Below are positions 8,801 through 19,900 of a DNA stretch of 64,000 nt, in pieces. The stretch comes from Corallococcus macrosporus. Its GTDB lineage: Bacteria > Myxococcota > Myxococcia > Myxococcales > Myxococcaceae. The stretch is from contig NZ_JAFIMU010000017.1 in NCBI RefSeq assembly GCF_017302985.1, forward strand, positions 186,001-250,000. Reading direction: 5' to 3'. A program made the translations under genes and the position numbers. The notes under the pieces are model-generated. The model saw only the letters and a program-made list of their open reading frames with translations. It had not been told where the DNA came from and did not search any database. Within the stretch, counting starts at the first letter, position 1, and each line of letters begins with the position of its first letter.

Positions 8801-8899
8801 GCGCACGCCGAGCAGCCTGGACATTTACTGGTTTACCTGCTCGGTCGCGCTCCGTGACTCCTTGACCGAAACGCGCCGGGGCCGGATGTTCGGCCTCAT

Positions 8900-10330
8900 A
8901 TGCGACGAGCAAAGATTGTCTGCACCCTTGGCCCTGCCAGTCAGACCCCGGAGATGTTGGAAGCGCTGCTGGAGGCCGGCATGGACGTGGCCCGGCTCAA
9001 CTTCTCCCATGGCAGCCACGAGCAGCATCAGGCGAACATCGACATGCTGCGCGCGGCCTCGCTGAAGGTGCGCAAGGCGGTGGGCATCCTGGGCGACCTG
9101 CAGGGTCCCAAGATCCGCACCGGCCGCTTCATCACCGGCAGCACGGAGCTGAAGCACGGCGCCACCTTCCACATCACCACGGATGAGACGGTGAAGGGCA
9201 CGGACGAAATCGTGTCCACCACGTACCCGCACCTGGCGGCGGACGTGAACCCGGGCGACCGCATCCTCCTGGACGACGGCCTCCTGGAGCTGCGCGTCGT
9301 GGAGACGGACAAGAAGCAGCTCATCAAGACGGAAGTCGTCCACGGCGGCACGCTGAAGAACAACAAGGGCATCAACCTGCCCGGCGTGGCGGTGCGCGCG
9401 GACGCGCTGACGCCCAAGGACCGCGAGGACCTCATCTTCGGCCTCAAGGCGGGCGTGGACTACATCGCGCTGTCCTTCGTACGCCAGCCCTCGGACCTGG
9501 ACTCCGCGCGCCAGGCCATGGCCGAGGTGGGCCGCACGGTGCCCATCATCTCCAAGCTGGAGAAGCCGGAGGCCATCGCGCGCCTGGACGCCATCCTCGA
9601 CAAGACGGACGGCGTGATGGTGGCCCGCGGCGACCTGGGCGTGGAGATTCCCCCCGAAGAGGTGCCGGCCGTCCAGAAGGACATCATCCGGCGCTCCAAC
9701 CTGCGCGGCCTGCCCGTCATCGTGGCCACGCAGATGCTCAACTCGATGATCGACAACCCGCGCCCCACGCGCGCGGAGGCCAGCGACGTGGCCAACGCCG
9801 TCTACGACGGCGCGGACGCGCTGATGCTCTCGGGTGAGACGGCCAGCGGCAAGTTCCCCACGGACTCCGTGCAGATGATGGAGCGCATCATCCTGGCGGC
9901 CGAGTCCTCCGCCCGCGCGCAGCACCAGCAGCGCGTGATTGAGGCCCCGCTGGGCCTGCCCCTGCACTTCCCGGACGTCATCGCGCGCGTGGCGTGCGAG
10001 GCGGCCAAGGCCAGCGGCGCCACGCTCATCGCGGCCTTCACGCTGTCGGGCGTGACGGCGCGGCTGCTCGCGCACTACCGCCCCACGGTGCCCATCGTCG
10101 CGTTCAGCCCGAACCAGGAGGTGCGCCGCCGCCTGTCGCTGCTCTGGGGCGTGGTGCCGCGCGTGCTGGAGCCCATCCAGGAGACGGAGACCATGCTCCG
10201 CCGCGTGGAGGAGGAGCTGGTGTCGCGCGGGCTCGCGCGCAGGGGCGACCGCATCGTGGTGGTGTTCGGCGCGCCGGTGGGTCAGCCGGGCAAGATCAAC
10301 AGCCTCCGGCTGCACACCATCAGCGCCTGA
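8900..10330 (+). CDS. pyk: Pyruvate kinase
   Basis: 476 residues. It converts phosphoenolpyruvate and ADP to pyruvate and ATP in glycolysis. The N-terminal barrel strand (RRAKIVCTLGPAS), NFSHGSHEQH, the B-domain entry GDLQGPKIRTG, the active-site segment IISKLEKPEAI, MVARGDLGVEIP and the MLNSMI strand are all present, followed by the C-terminal allosteric domain (ATLIAAFTLSGVTARLLA). Length is normal. It is followed by a strong hairpin that lies inside the 3' end of the convergent HD-GYP gene. Confidence 0.97.
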   Translation: MRRAKIVCTLGPASQTPEMLEALLEAGMDVARLNFSHGSHEQHQANIDMLRAASLKVRKAVGILGDLQGPKIRTGRFITGSTELKHGATFHITTDETVKGTDEIVSTTYPHLAADVNPGDRILLDDGLLELRVVETDKKQLIKTEVVHGGTLKNNKGINLPGVAVRADALTPKDREDLIFGLKAGVDYIALSFVRQPSDLDSARQAMAEVGRTVPIISKLEKPEAIARLDAILDKTDGVMVARGDLGVEIPPEEVPAVQKDIIRRSNLRGLPVIVATQMLNSMIDNPRPTRAEASDVANAVYDGADALMLSGETASGKFPTDSVQMMERIILAAESSARAQHQQRVIEAPLGLPLHFPDVIARVACEAAKASGATLIAAFTLSGVTARLLAHYRPTVPIVAFSPNQEVRRRLSLLWGVVPRVLEPIQETETMLRRVEEELVSRGLARRGDRIVVVFGAPVGQPGKINSLRLHTISA

Positions 10331-10339
10331 GGTCGCGTG

Positions 10340-11935
10340 CTACGCCGGGCCCTTCTTGAGGGCCCGGCGGGGCACTTCCGCCTCCACGAAGATGGTGAAG
10401 AGGTCCTTGTCGAGCTGTCCGGACCCCGCCTCCTTCTTGAGGATGTCCAGCGCGAGCGTGTGCGGCACGGCCTTCTTGTAGGGCCGGTCGCTCGCGGTGA
10501 GCGCGTCGTAGATGTCGCAGATGGACATCATCCGGGACTGCACCGGGATCTCCGGCACGGCGCGAGGGTAGCCCGTGCCGTCCAGCTTCTCGTGGTGCGC
10601 GTACGCAATCTCAGGCACTCGGCGCAGCGCGCGCGTCCACGGAATCTGCGACAGGAAGCGGTACGTGTGCTCGACGTGGCTCTCGATTTCCCGGCGCTCC
10701 TCCATGGAGAGCGTGCCGCGGGTGATGGAGAGGGATTGGATTTCATGGGGCAACAGCAGCGGCTGCCCATGGTCGTGCGCGTCGGTGTACGTGAGCTTGC
10801 CCAGCTCCAGCAGCCGCTCGAAGTTGCCCTGCGCCAGCACCGTCGGCTTGTTGCAGGTGAGCAGGAAGCCCATCACCTCATCCAGCTGCGCCAGCTCCTG
10901 GGCCAGGCGCGCGTCCTCCTCCTGATGGATGGAGGGCAGGGCGGCCAGACCGCGAGCCTCCACGGCGGACAGCCGGCGCCGGGAGCTCTGCAGCTGCAGG
11001 TCCTTGCGAGCCAGTTGGAAGCGGGCGCGCAGCGTGTCCAGCTCATGCGGGTAGAGCTTCTCCGCCTTGACGAGCACGTTCTCGCGCACGCCCACCTTGC
11101 CGAAGTCGTGCAGGAGCGACGCGTACCGCAGCTCCTGCAGCTCCACGGCGGTGAAGCGCGTCTGGGCATAGGGGCCGGTGGTGTGGTGCTCCAGCGCCCG
11201 GGCCAGGGACACGGTGAGGTCCGCCACGCGGCCGGAGTGACCCGCGGTGGTGGGATCTCTCGCCTCGATGGCGACGACGGACGCGGAGACGAAGCCCTCG
11301 AAGAGGCGGTTGATTTCCTCGTGGAGGAGGGCGTTCTCGATGGCGCCGGCGGCCTGGGCGCCCAGGGCGAGCAGCAGCTCCTCGTCCTCCGCGTCGAACA
11401 CGCGCCCGCCGCGCTTGTTGAGGGCCTGGATGACGCCCGTCACGTCGCCATTCGCGTCGCGCATGGGGACGCAGAGGATGGTGTGGGTGCGGTAGCCGCT
11501 GGAGACGTCGAAGCTGCTGTTGAAGCGGGGGTCGGCGTAGGCGTCGGGGATGTTGATGACGGCGCCGGTGTGGGCGACCTGGCCGGCGATGCCGCTGCCC
11601 ATGGGGAGGCGGATTTCATTCTTGGAGCCCTGGGCCACCTTGCTCCACAGCTCCTCGCGCTCGCGGTCCAGGATGAAGAGCGAGCAGCGGTCCGACTCCA
11701 CGACCTTGGTGGCCTCATAGAGGATGAGGGGCAAGAGCAGGTCGAGGTCCCGCTCCGCGCTCATCGCCTTGGCGACATCCAGGATGGACGTCAGCTTCGC
11801 GAGCCGGCGGGACAGGTTGGGGGAGGCGGGCACGGACTGGGGAAGCACCGGGGCGGGCTCCGTGGGATGCGGCGGATGGCCGCGGATGCGGCAGGTTGTA
11901 GCACGCGCGGTGTCTCGGCCGCCTGGGCCCCCCAC
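10340..11935 (-). CDS. GAF domain / HD-GYP cyclic-di-GMP phosphodiesterase-like protein
   Basis: 531 residues in the longest frame; a GTG at 11848 just before the first family-like sequence is a possible true start. A GAF sensor domain covers about 60-210. The HD-GYP domain begins near 240 with GHSGRVADLTVSLA and LLHDFGKVGVRENVLVK, and resumes with AYAHHEKLDGTGYPRAVPEIPVQSR and ICDIYDALTASDRPYKKAV, containing the HD and the GYP signatures. About 120 residues separate the two halves, including a Leu/Gln-rich helical stretch, which is more than in canonical HD-GYP proteins. Expected role: hydrolysis of c-di-GMP controlled by a GAF ligand or partner. No receiver domain is present, but a receiver-only gene lies nearby. 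Confidence 0.88.
   Translation of the reverse strand: MGGPGGRDTARATTCRIRGHPPHPTEPAPVLPQSVPASPNLSRRLAKLTSILDVAKAMSAERDLDLLLPLILYEATKVVESDRCSLFILDREREELWSKVAQGSKNEIRLPMGSGIAGQVAHTGAVINIPDAYADPRFNSSFDVSSGYRTHTILCVPMRDANGDVTGVIQALNKRGGRVFDAEDEELLLALGAQAAGAIENALLHEEINRLFEGFVSASVVAIEARDPTTAGHSGRVADLTVSLARALEHHTTGPYAQTRFTAVELQELRYASLLHDFGKVGVRENVLVKAEKLYPHELDTLRARFQLARKDLQLQSSRRRLSAVEARGLAALPSIHQEEDARLAQELAQLDEVMGFLLTCNKPTVLAQGNFERLLELGKLTYTDAHDHGQPLLLPHEIQSLSITRGTLSMEERREIESHVEHTYRFLSQIPWTRALRRVPEIAYAHHEKLDGTGYPRAVPEIPVQSRMMSICDIYDALTASDRPYKKAVPHTLALDILKKEAGSGQLDKDLFTIFVEAEVPRRALKKGPA
10343..10369. terminator. Bidirectional hairpin between pyk and the HD-GYP gene
   Basis: A perfect 10-bp stem CGCCGGGCCC (10343-10352) / GGGCCCGGCG (10360-10369) with a 7-base loop. 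It sits 12 bp after the pyk stop and encodes the last codons of the convergent HD-GYP gene. There is no T-run longer than two, so it is an atypical intrinsic terminator or a transcript-end stabiliser. Confidence 0.5.
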
Positions 11936-12021
11936 CTGCTGGGTCCACCTCTGTCCGCCAGGTCTCTCTCCGGTCGGGCAGAGGTACCGTGGCCCGCGAG
12001 AAGCGGTTATGAAGCGCCGCC

Positions 12022-12678
12022 ATGACCCGCCCCGTCCGCATCTCCCCGTCGCTGCTCTCCTGTGATTTCAGCCGCCTGGGCGAGGAGGTCCGCGCCATCG
12101 AGGCCGCGGGCGCCGACTGGATTCACGTGGATGTCATGGATGGCAGGTTCGTCCCCAACCTCACGTTGGGGCCGCCCATCGTGGAGGCCATCAAGCGGGT
12201 GGCGACGAAGCCGCTGGACGTGCACCTGATGATCGTGGAGCCGGAGAAGTACGTGGACGCGTTCGTGAAGGCGGGCGCGGACGTGCTGACGGTGCACCAG
12301 GAGGCGAGCCCGCACCTGCACCGCACGCTGCAGGCCATCCGTCACGCGGGGGCGAAGCCGGCGGTGGTGCTGAACCCGAGCACGCCGCTGGTGACGCTGG
12401 AGGAGGTGCTGGGGGACGTGGACATGGTGCTCTTGATGAGCGTGAACCCGGGGTTCGGGGGACAGTCGTTCATCGAGTCCACGGTGGACAAGGTCCGCCG
12501 CCTGCGCGCGATGTTGGACGCGCGGGGGCTGGACGTGGACATCGAGGTGGACGGCGGCATCAACGCGCAGACGGCGAAGCGCGTGGTGGATGCGGGGGCG
12601 ACGGTGCTGGTGGCGGGCAGCTACGTGTTTGGCGCGAAGGACCGCGCGGCGGCCATCCGTTCGCTGCGTCCGTCGTGA
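12022..12678 (+). CDS. rpe: Ribulose-phosphate 3-epimerase
   Basis: 218 residues. It interconverts ribulose-5-phosphate and xylulose-5-phosphate in the pentose phosphate pathway. Family signatures are intact: [23 protein letters not shown] (catalytic Asp), [16 protein letters not shown] and DIEVDGGIN (second catalytic Asp). The gene ends one base before the end of the convergent receiver gene. Confidence 0.97.
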   Translation: MTRPVRISPSLLSCDFSRLGEEVRAIEAAGADWIHVDVMDGRFVPNLTLGPPIVEAIKRVATKPLDVHLMIVEPEKYVDAFVKAGADVLTVHQEASPHLHRTLQAIRHAGAKPAVVLNPSTPLVTLEEVLGDVDMVLLMSVNPGFGGQSFIESTVDKVRRLRAMLDARGLDVDIEVDGGINAQTAKRVVDAGATVLVAGSYVFGAKDRAAAIRSLRPS

Positions 12679-12679
12679 G

Positions 12680-13078
12680 TCAGGCGGCTTCGGGCGAAGC
12701 GGGCGGGCGCACGGCGGCGGCGGCCATGCGGGCGATGCGGGCCATGAAGGTGGGGTCGCACGGCTTCACTTCGTAGTCGTCGGCGCCCAGCTCGAAGCAC
12801 ACGTGGCGGGTGAACTGGTCCTCCACGCCGCTGAGCATGATGACCTTGGACTCGCGGGTGACGGGGTCCTTCTTCAGCTGCGCGAGCAGGTCCCGGCCGT
12901 CCTGGTTCTGGTTGATGTCCAGGATGATGACCGCGGGCCGGTGCTTGCGGGCCAGCTCCAGCACATGTTCGGAGGTGGTGTCGGACACGCACACGAGGCC
13001 GGAGCGCTTGGCCTCCCGCGCGAGTGCGGACACGACAAGGGGCTCATCATCCGAGATGAGGACAGTGGGAGCAGTCAT
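12680..13078 (-). CDS. Single-domain response regulator (CheY-like receiver)
   Basis: 132 residues comprising only a receiver domain. The acidic pair is D10/D11, the phospho-acceptor D54 (VIILDINQ), the switch Ser83 and Lys105 (DYEVKPCDP). No output domain follows, so it would act by protein-protein contact or as a phosphate relay. The convergent rpe stop is one base away. No histidine kinase is in the window; the HD-GYP protein about 1 kb away is a possible but unproven partner. Confidence 0.93.
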   Translation of the reverse strand: MTAPTVLISDDEPLVVSALAREAKRSGLVCVSDTTSEHVLELARKHRPAVIILDINQNQDGRDLLAQLKKDPVTRESKVIMLSGVEDQFTRHVCFELGADDYEVKPCDPTFMARIARMAAAAVRPPASPEAA

Positions 13079-13251
13079 GGTCCTCTGTGGGGGGACAGGG
13101 GCGGATCAACGTGCAACACCTTGGAACTACAGGAAGGCCCGGATGTTGTGAAGAGGGTGAACATTGTCCCGTCCTGAAGGGTAGGTAGGACAACAGTCGA
13201 GTGAGCGGGAGGGGGAGGGAGGGGTGGGGAAGGGGGGCGCGAAAGTGGTCG

Positions 13252-13280
13252 TTGACTGAAAGAAGCGGCTCGGATAGATC
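13252..13280 (+). promoter_or_regulatory. Putative promoter of tRNA-Pro
   Basis: TTGACT (13252-13257), a 17-bp spacer, and TAGATC (13275-13280). The -35 box is close to consensus and the -10 box is weak (3 of 6). The tRNA begins 51 bp downstream. The region before it (13,160-13,250) is G-rich without a gene. Confidence 0.4.
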
Positions 13281-13331
13281 CGCCCACGCTTCGCCGGGCC
13301 CGAGGGCAGTTCCTGGCGCAGCACCGGATAT

Positions 13332-13408
13332 CGGGGAGTGGCTCAGCCTGGTAGAGCACTTGGTTCGGGACCAAGGGGTCGCAGGTTCAAATCCTGTCTC
13401 CCCGACCA
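13332..13408 (+). tRNA. tRNA-Pro (anticodon CGG)
   Basis: 77 nt with all arms. Acceptor stem CGGGGAG (13332-13338) pairs with CTCCCCG (13398-13404), followed by discriminator A and an encoded CCA (13406-13408). D arm: GCTC/GAGC. Anticodon arm: CTTGG-TTCGGGA-CCAAG with anticodon CGG at 13366-13368. T arm: GCAGG-TTCAAAT-CCTGT. Confidence 0.97.
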
Positions 13409-13418
13409 AACGATGAAG

Positions 13419-13457
13419 CGGGCTGGAGGCCGAAAGGTCTCCAGCCCGTTTTCATTT
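13419..13457 (+). terminator. Intrinsic terminator of tRNA-Pro with GAAA tetraloop
   Basis: A 10-bp perfect stem CGGGCTGGAG/CTCCAGCCCG (13419-13428, 13439-13448) continues through three more pairs to a GAAA tetraloop (13432-13435) and is followed by TTTTCATTT. It lies 10 bp after the CCA end. Confidence 0.92.
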
Positions 13458-13647
13458 CCGGGCTCCAGCATCCGGATCGCCGCCGGGCTTGAGTGCATGT
13501 AGCGCTGGGGGGGAGTCGAGATGGCCCAGCATGCTCGCCTCCGCGACGACCGCTCGAATCTGGGCCTTCCGTCAGATGGCCCAGATCGTTCTGCGCATTC
13601 TCGCAGCGAGACCGCTCTGCCTGCACATGGCGGCCTCGCTGCAAAGG

Positions 13648-13926
13648 TCACATGCCGAAGTCAGCCTTGAATGCCTCGATGGCCTCTGTAATCGAGGCAT
13701 GTGGCTCTGAACGGTCTTCTGGCGCGACCTCACACATCAACTCGAGGAACTGGCGCTCATGTTGCTCCACGCTGGACACACCCTCCGGGACGCGCACCCT
13801 GTCAGCACTTTGGACCACGAATCCGCCCGCAGGGAGCACTTCCAGACAACGATAGACGATCAGCTCGTGCTCTGAGTGTCGCTCGAAGACATCGTGGCGC
13901 TTGTAGAAACGCATTTTCGAATTCAT
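13648..13926 (-). CDS. Small protein coupled to the Rhs toxin, putative immunity protein
   Basis: 92 residues from the ATG at 13926, whose ATGA overlaps the TGA of the Rhs gene; ATGs exist at 13938 and 13914 as alternatives, but the overlap favours 13926. The sequence is acidic, lacks a signal peptide and hydrophobic segments, and matches no family I recognise. Immunity genes directly follow the C-terminal toxin region of Rhs/CDI polymorphic toxins and are short, diverse and cytoplasmic, which is the basis for the role proposed here. Expected partner: the last 80 or so residues of the Rhs protein. The function is inferred from position only. Confidence 0.6.
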   Translation of the reverse strand: MNSKMRFYKRHDVFERHSEHELIVYRCLEVLPAGGFVVQSADRVRVPEGVSSVEQHERQFLELMCEVAPEDRSEPHASITEAIEAFKADFGM

Positions 13927-16900
13927 TTCGGTATCCATCGGCCATTCTGGATGCGGGACTGGGTGTTGGCCCGGGTATTCCTGAACTGGGTCACGATCTG
14001 CCCCTGTCCGTTGGTTACAACCACCCGGTCTCCTGAAACATGAATGGTGTTGCCCGTTTCGGAGTCCGTGAACTGTCGGCCCTGGCCCACGACACGATTG
14101 GCATCACCCACCTGCCGATGATCATCCCCCGAGCGAGCCTGCTCTGCACGCTCCTCACCGTGTTGAGTTCTCGCTGGAGCACCAGCCTCCGGCTCCTGTG
14201 CCGTGGGAGCGCCCTCCTTCTTGCCCTCATTCAGGACCGCCGGGGCGTCCTGGACATTCGGCGCATGTGCGTCCGTTGGCAAGAGCACCCCAGCCACTCC
14301 AGCCATCACCGGAGAAACCACGGCAACCGCTCTCGCGCCGAGCCATGCGACTCCGTCCGAGACTGCGGCGCCCACTGCCGCGGCCCCGGCAAGGAACTGC
14401 TGCCACAGCTCCGGGTTGGAAGCTTGCGCAGCCTGCAACCCTTCCGGATCAGCCAGATTTACCGGATTGTTGTTTGCGTATGCATAGGGGCTGACGCCGC
14501 GCCCGGCCAACGCCTCGCTCAGCAAGGACTGAGGGCTGAAGGCCAGCGGATCCGGCCCCAGATACCGCCCGATGCTCGGGTCGTAGTACCGGTTCCAGTT
14601 CTCGAAGAGGCCCGTTTCGGCGTCATGGTACTGGCCCGGCAGACGCAAAGGCAGCCATACAGGCGTGGCCCCCGTCTGGAAACGCCGGTACTCGAGGCCC
14701 TCGAGGCTTGCGCCCCACTCCGTAGGCTCCCCCAGGGTAGTGGTAGGCTCCTTGAAATAGACCCGCACCGTGCTGGCGGCATTGACCCAGGGCGTTGCCA
14801 CGGAGCGACCGCTCAGGTCCGGGATGCTCGTCCCCATGCTAGTGGCTGGAGTCAGCCGCGCCCCCGCGCCGTCGGTCAGGAAGGCTTCGCTCCCTGCCTT
14901 CCCCATGAGGTAGGTGAAGCGACCACGCACCTGCACTTTGATTCCACTGCGCAGCGCAGGCAGGGCCGTGCTGGTTTCAAGAAGCAGGCGCTGTGCCCCC
15001 CTTTCCGTCGAGGGATGGGGGCTGTCGGCTGGATGGCTGACGCGATTCACGTGGCCGAAAGGGTCATAATCCGCCACGCCCGTCACCAACCCCGCCCCGT
15101 CCAACATCAGCACGGGCTTGCCCAGTACGTCGGTCACGGGAAAGTAGACGCCACACGCAGGCTCAACGTCATCGCTGAATCGCTCGCACGTCCCCGTGAA
15201 GTCGGGCACGCGTCCACCCGTGCTGCTGACGCGCGTCTTGAAAAAGGCCACCGGGCGGCTGCCCAGCCAGATGTACTCGTCACGGACGGAGTCCGGCTGG
15301 GTGGACGTGAGGCTTGAGATGCTCCAGTCCTCGAGCAGAGCGGTCTTGTCGTAGAAGTACTCCTCGCGAGCGCCCGTCGAGTAGAGCTTGAGGCGGCGGC
15401 GTCCTTGCGCGTCGTAGAAGTACTCCCAGGTGTCGCCGCCAAAGACAAAGTTTTCGGCCACGCTCTTGTACACGGTGCCCAAGGCTGCATGTTCGGCATC
15501 GAGCCCCGTGCCAAACGTCAAGCCTGTCAGCACGTCCCCGCCTGCGCCCCCACTATTCAGCGTCTTCTCCGAAAGACGTCCGTCGTCGTCGTACCCATAG
15601 TGCTCGGTCGGCGCCGTGAGGGCAGTGGATTGCTGGCAGCTGGCATCGCCCGCGGTGCACTGACTGACGCTGCGGGTACGCGGCAACTCCCCTCGCATGC
15701 CGTACTGCTCTGGCGCGTAGCCCAACTGGAAGACGAAGTCTCCTCGACGCTCGCTGAGACGGTTGCCCAGGGCGTCATAGGTGTAGGTACGCAAGTCATG
15801 AGGCCGGTTGGTGACCGTGCCGGTAACGTGGCGCAACTGGCCGCGGGTGTCATAGCCCGCTTCGCCTTGCGCCCCTTCATACTTCACCGTCTCGGGGGCG
15901 ACGTTCGCCGTCTCCAGCACGCACGTGTCCTCGCGCACCACCTGATCCGCCTTCCACGTATAGACGCGCTTGTAGATGTCCCCATGGTGGATGACATTGC
16001 GCGCCGCCTCGGTGGAGACGGTGATGGCCTTCAGCCGGCCGGTGAGGTCATTTCCTGAGACAATGTTCGTATCGTTGCACTGCGACAGGGGCACGGTGGC
16101 CGGAGCAGTCCTCAGGTAGTCCACATAGCGCCAGGGCGTGGTGCCCATGCCCGTGGAGAGGTGCGTATTCACGGCGTATGACTTGATGCCTCCGTATGGC
16201 TCCCACTGTATGTCCTTGATGAGCGTCATCATGGTGGCCCACCGTGAGCCATCCCACGTCGCGGCCCGCACCTCGGCCACCCGATGCGACAAGCCTGTAT
16301 CGTTGCCGTAATAGAGATAGGTGAGTGGACGGCCTCCGGGCAACACCTCGTTGATCATCCGCCCTGCCTGGTCGAAGTAGAACCAGCGGTTGGGCGTATT
16401 GGAGGTATTGCCACGGCTACAGGCCTGCGTCCGAGCCGGCTGCCCGGAGGCACGCACGCGCCAGTGCGCTCTCGGGTTGCCGTGGACATCATAGTGGTAC
16501 CAGGTGTCTCCAAAAGAGTCCGTCAACACCTGGGCACGGCCTTTGACATTGGGGGTGCCATCCGGGTTGCCAGCCCCTCCCGGACACATGCTGGGCGGAG
16601 TCACCTGGCCGTCGTAGCCATAGGCGTAGAGCGTCACGCGATTGGGAGTCTGGGGGTTCGCCCAGTTCTTGCTCGCCGCCTGGGCTGTGAGCACGCGGCG
16701 CATGGCGTCATAGTTGTATTCGACCCAAGCAGGAGCATTCGAATGCGCCATGGTGGGTGTCTGCTTGACGGTGAGGTTACCCGCCGCGTCGTAGGCGTAG
16801 TGGTACTCGCCTGCCCAACCTGACAATGCGCGCGCCCAGGGCGCCACCACCTGGACGAGGTTGCCGAAGTCATCGTGCACGTAGCGCACGCTCGTTTCCA

Positions 16901-19900
16901 CGTTGGGGGCGCAGGCCTGATTGGGCCCCGCGCGGCCAACGCCGGCAAGGTTGCCGCGACCGTCGTACGACAGGCAGGTCGTGGCTGTCTGACTGCCCTG
17001 AGTGTCCAGCGGCTCCATCAGCCGGGAGAGGCGGTTGAGCCGGTCATACTCAAATGCCTTGCACAGCGGCGAGGCCGGCAGTGCGTTGGCCTGGGTAGAC
17101 TGCGGGCCAAAGCCTCCACAGAGCGGCTCGAGGGGCGAGGACGAGGGCTGGTAGGGCAGGCCCAGGCCCACGCGGTTGCCCTCCATGTCGAAGAGGGACA
17201 CCTGGTGGTACCGGGAATCGGAGGAAGGTTCAGGCAGGGCGCTCCCAGTGGCCTCGTAGGTGGTGCGGCCCAGCGGGTCCCCCTCGAAATAGCGCTTGCG
17301 GCGCGGCACACCGGAACTGTCAAGGACCTCTTCGCCCACCAACTGGCCATTGGCGGCGTACTTGTAGTCGGTGCGCTCTGTGTAGTCCCAGGCCGAAGGG
17401 AAGCGAGCGGTAGCCGTCCATTGCAGCTTGTCCGTCAACACACCACCGCTGCAGCCTACGCCGGGAGCCGTATTCTTGCGGAAGCACTGCACCTCGTAGC
17501 GCCCGTCTGGGTAATGCACCCAGTTGCCCGTGCCCTCGCCATTGTCGTAGCCGTACGTCGTCACGGCCACCAGCGGATTGCCGTCAGCCACCCGGGACTC
17601 CACCAGCTTGTCGCCGGAGTAGACGTACTTCGTCTTCACTCCGTTTTCGTTGCGCCACTGCGTCAGCCGGCCCTGCACGTCGTAGTCGTCATAGCGCGTC
17701 TCCACATACGGCTTCGGCTCCACGGCCACGTCCGGCATGTTGCAGGTACCGTCGCCCGCCGTGCGGCTGAAGACGCGGCGCACCGCAAGCCGGCCCGCCA
17801 GTCGGGGGGCCGCCGTCGCGGGATGGTACTCATACTGGGTGAGGGGGACCGACGGCTGGCCAGGCGCACACGCAGTTGCATCGAGGCCCGTCACCAGGCA
17901 GGGGCCCGACACCTCCACCACGCGCCCCCACGCTTCGCCCTCGTTTGCATTGATGAGGGTCCCCGCATCGGCGTCGGCGATGCCGCAGCTGTACCGTGTG
18001 CGGTAGAAGGTGCCGACGTGACGCAGCGCGGGCGCCCAGCTATTGCTCGCGGCGTTGAACTGGAGGGTGTACCCCATCTGCACCACGCCCGTGAGGCGCC
18101 CCGTCGGCACGTCGTAGTGGCGGCGGATGCGGTAGGTAGAGCCATTGGTTGTCTCCAATACCGAGTAGCCATACTCATCCTTCACCTTCTGCTGGAAGTG
18201 CCCCACGTAGGCATAATTGAAATAGGTTGTCTGAAGCGCATCGCTGCCGTCATCCAGCGAGGCTCCCTCGTGGGCGACATGCACTTCCACGTGCGGCATC
18301 GCCACGGGGTACCACTCCGTGGAGGAGGGGACGCCCGCGTCGAGGGGGGCCAGGTTGGACTCGAGCACCAGCTTGTTGCCGCGCGTGTCGACCTGCTTCG
18401 CCGGTGCATAGGCGTAAAGAGAAGAATACTTGGGGCAAAACACGCCTTCGCCGCAGGGGTTGTATGCCTCGACCGCCCAGCTGCATTTGCGTGGCAGAGC
18501 TGGTAGGGCCTCGAAGGTGCCGCCATCGAACACCACCGTTGAGACGAGCGGGCCATTGGGATTCGTGTTGGACGTACCCAGATGCGAGCCCTGCTGGACG
18601 CCAGCCACCAGTGCGCCGGAGCCGTTGCCCAGCAGCACCGATTCGGCTTGCTGGTACTGCCATTGGTCTCCCCTGCAGACAATCGTCTGCCCGGCACTGT
18701 TCACCCCATTCTTCGTGAAATTGCCGGGGGAGCAGTAGGGAACGAAGCCACCGTCTTGAGGGATGCCGTTATTGTCCGCCCAGAGGTCGACCTTCGTGTC
18801 ACCCACCTGCGTTCGCGTCACGTACGAGCCGTCCGAGGCGTCCACCACCAGCTCGCGCTCGAGCAGGCCATTGCGCAGGACGCGGAAGGTGCGAAGGGGC
18901 TGCAGGGAGGGGCCGCCATCCTTCGGGAGGACCGCCTCGGTGTACTCGTAGTGCAGCCGCGTCTCGATGCTTGCCGCTGGCCCCGAACCAGGGGACACCA
19001 CGACGTCGCTCAGCAACCCGCCCAGCGTCTGCGTCGTCGTCCCGACATCCTCCTCGAAGAGTCCCTGTGAATAGCCATAGCTGGCCACTTCACGCGCAGG
19101 AGTCGAGTCGCCCTCGGGCGCCAAGAGCAGGATTTTCGAAAGGACGCATTCCTTGGGGGGAATGTACTTTCCGTCCGTTCCTCCGTCCGCGAAGGTATTC
19201 ACCATCTGCTTCCTGTCGCGCAGGTAGACAGCGTGGTACTGCAACAGCAGCGTACCCGCCCCCGCGACATCGACATGGGTGACGTAGTTTTCGAGTGGAT
19301 TTCGTACTGTGGTCTTGTCACTCAAGCAGACGGGGCCGTAATGGATTGTCGCCAGGCGCCGCTGACAGGGAGTGTTCGGGCCGACCGTGAGACACGCGTC
19401 CCCTGGGGGAGTAATCCCATCCTCCGCGTAGAGTTGCTCAGGCGCCAGGATGTAGCTGAGGCGGAAATTCACCCATCCCGGCTCCTGCGGTTCGATGCCG
19501 AATGGCGTGTCATACACGTACCGCGCCGCGGGCGTGTAGAGCACGAAAGCACCGCCATAGGCCGTCCCGTTGGCCAGGAGCACCAGCTTCACACCCGGGT
19601 CCGAGAGGTTGCGTGCGTAGCATTGAGACAGGTGATTGCCGTGGATGTCGTCGAGGCTGCATGCCGGAAAGGAGTAGAGACGCCCATCCGGTGCATGCAC
19701 TGTCCATGTCACGTCGTATTCTTTGTCTTTTCCCGCGCAGACCCTGGGTTCGTCCAGGCAGGGCCTTTCCTTTGCCTTGTATTCCACCCAACTTTCGAAG
19801 TTGTGCCACCAGCGAAGACCACCGCGGCAGTTGTTCCGGTCCTCGGCGGCCCCGCATTGGCCATTGAAAGTGCCAGCACGGTAAGAGGCCGACGTGTCTG

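Noticed and set aside
8825..10315. A minus-strand frame covering all of pyk
   Set aside because: His/Arg/Val-rich shadow of a strongly conserved gene.
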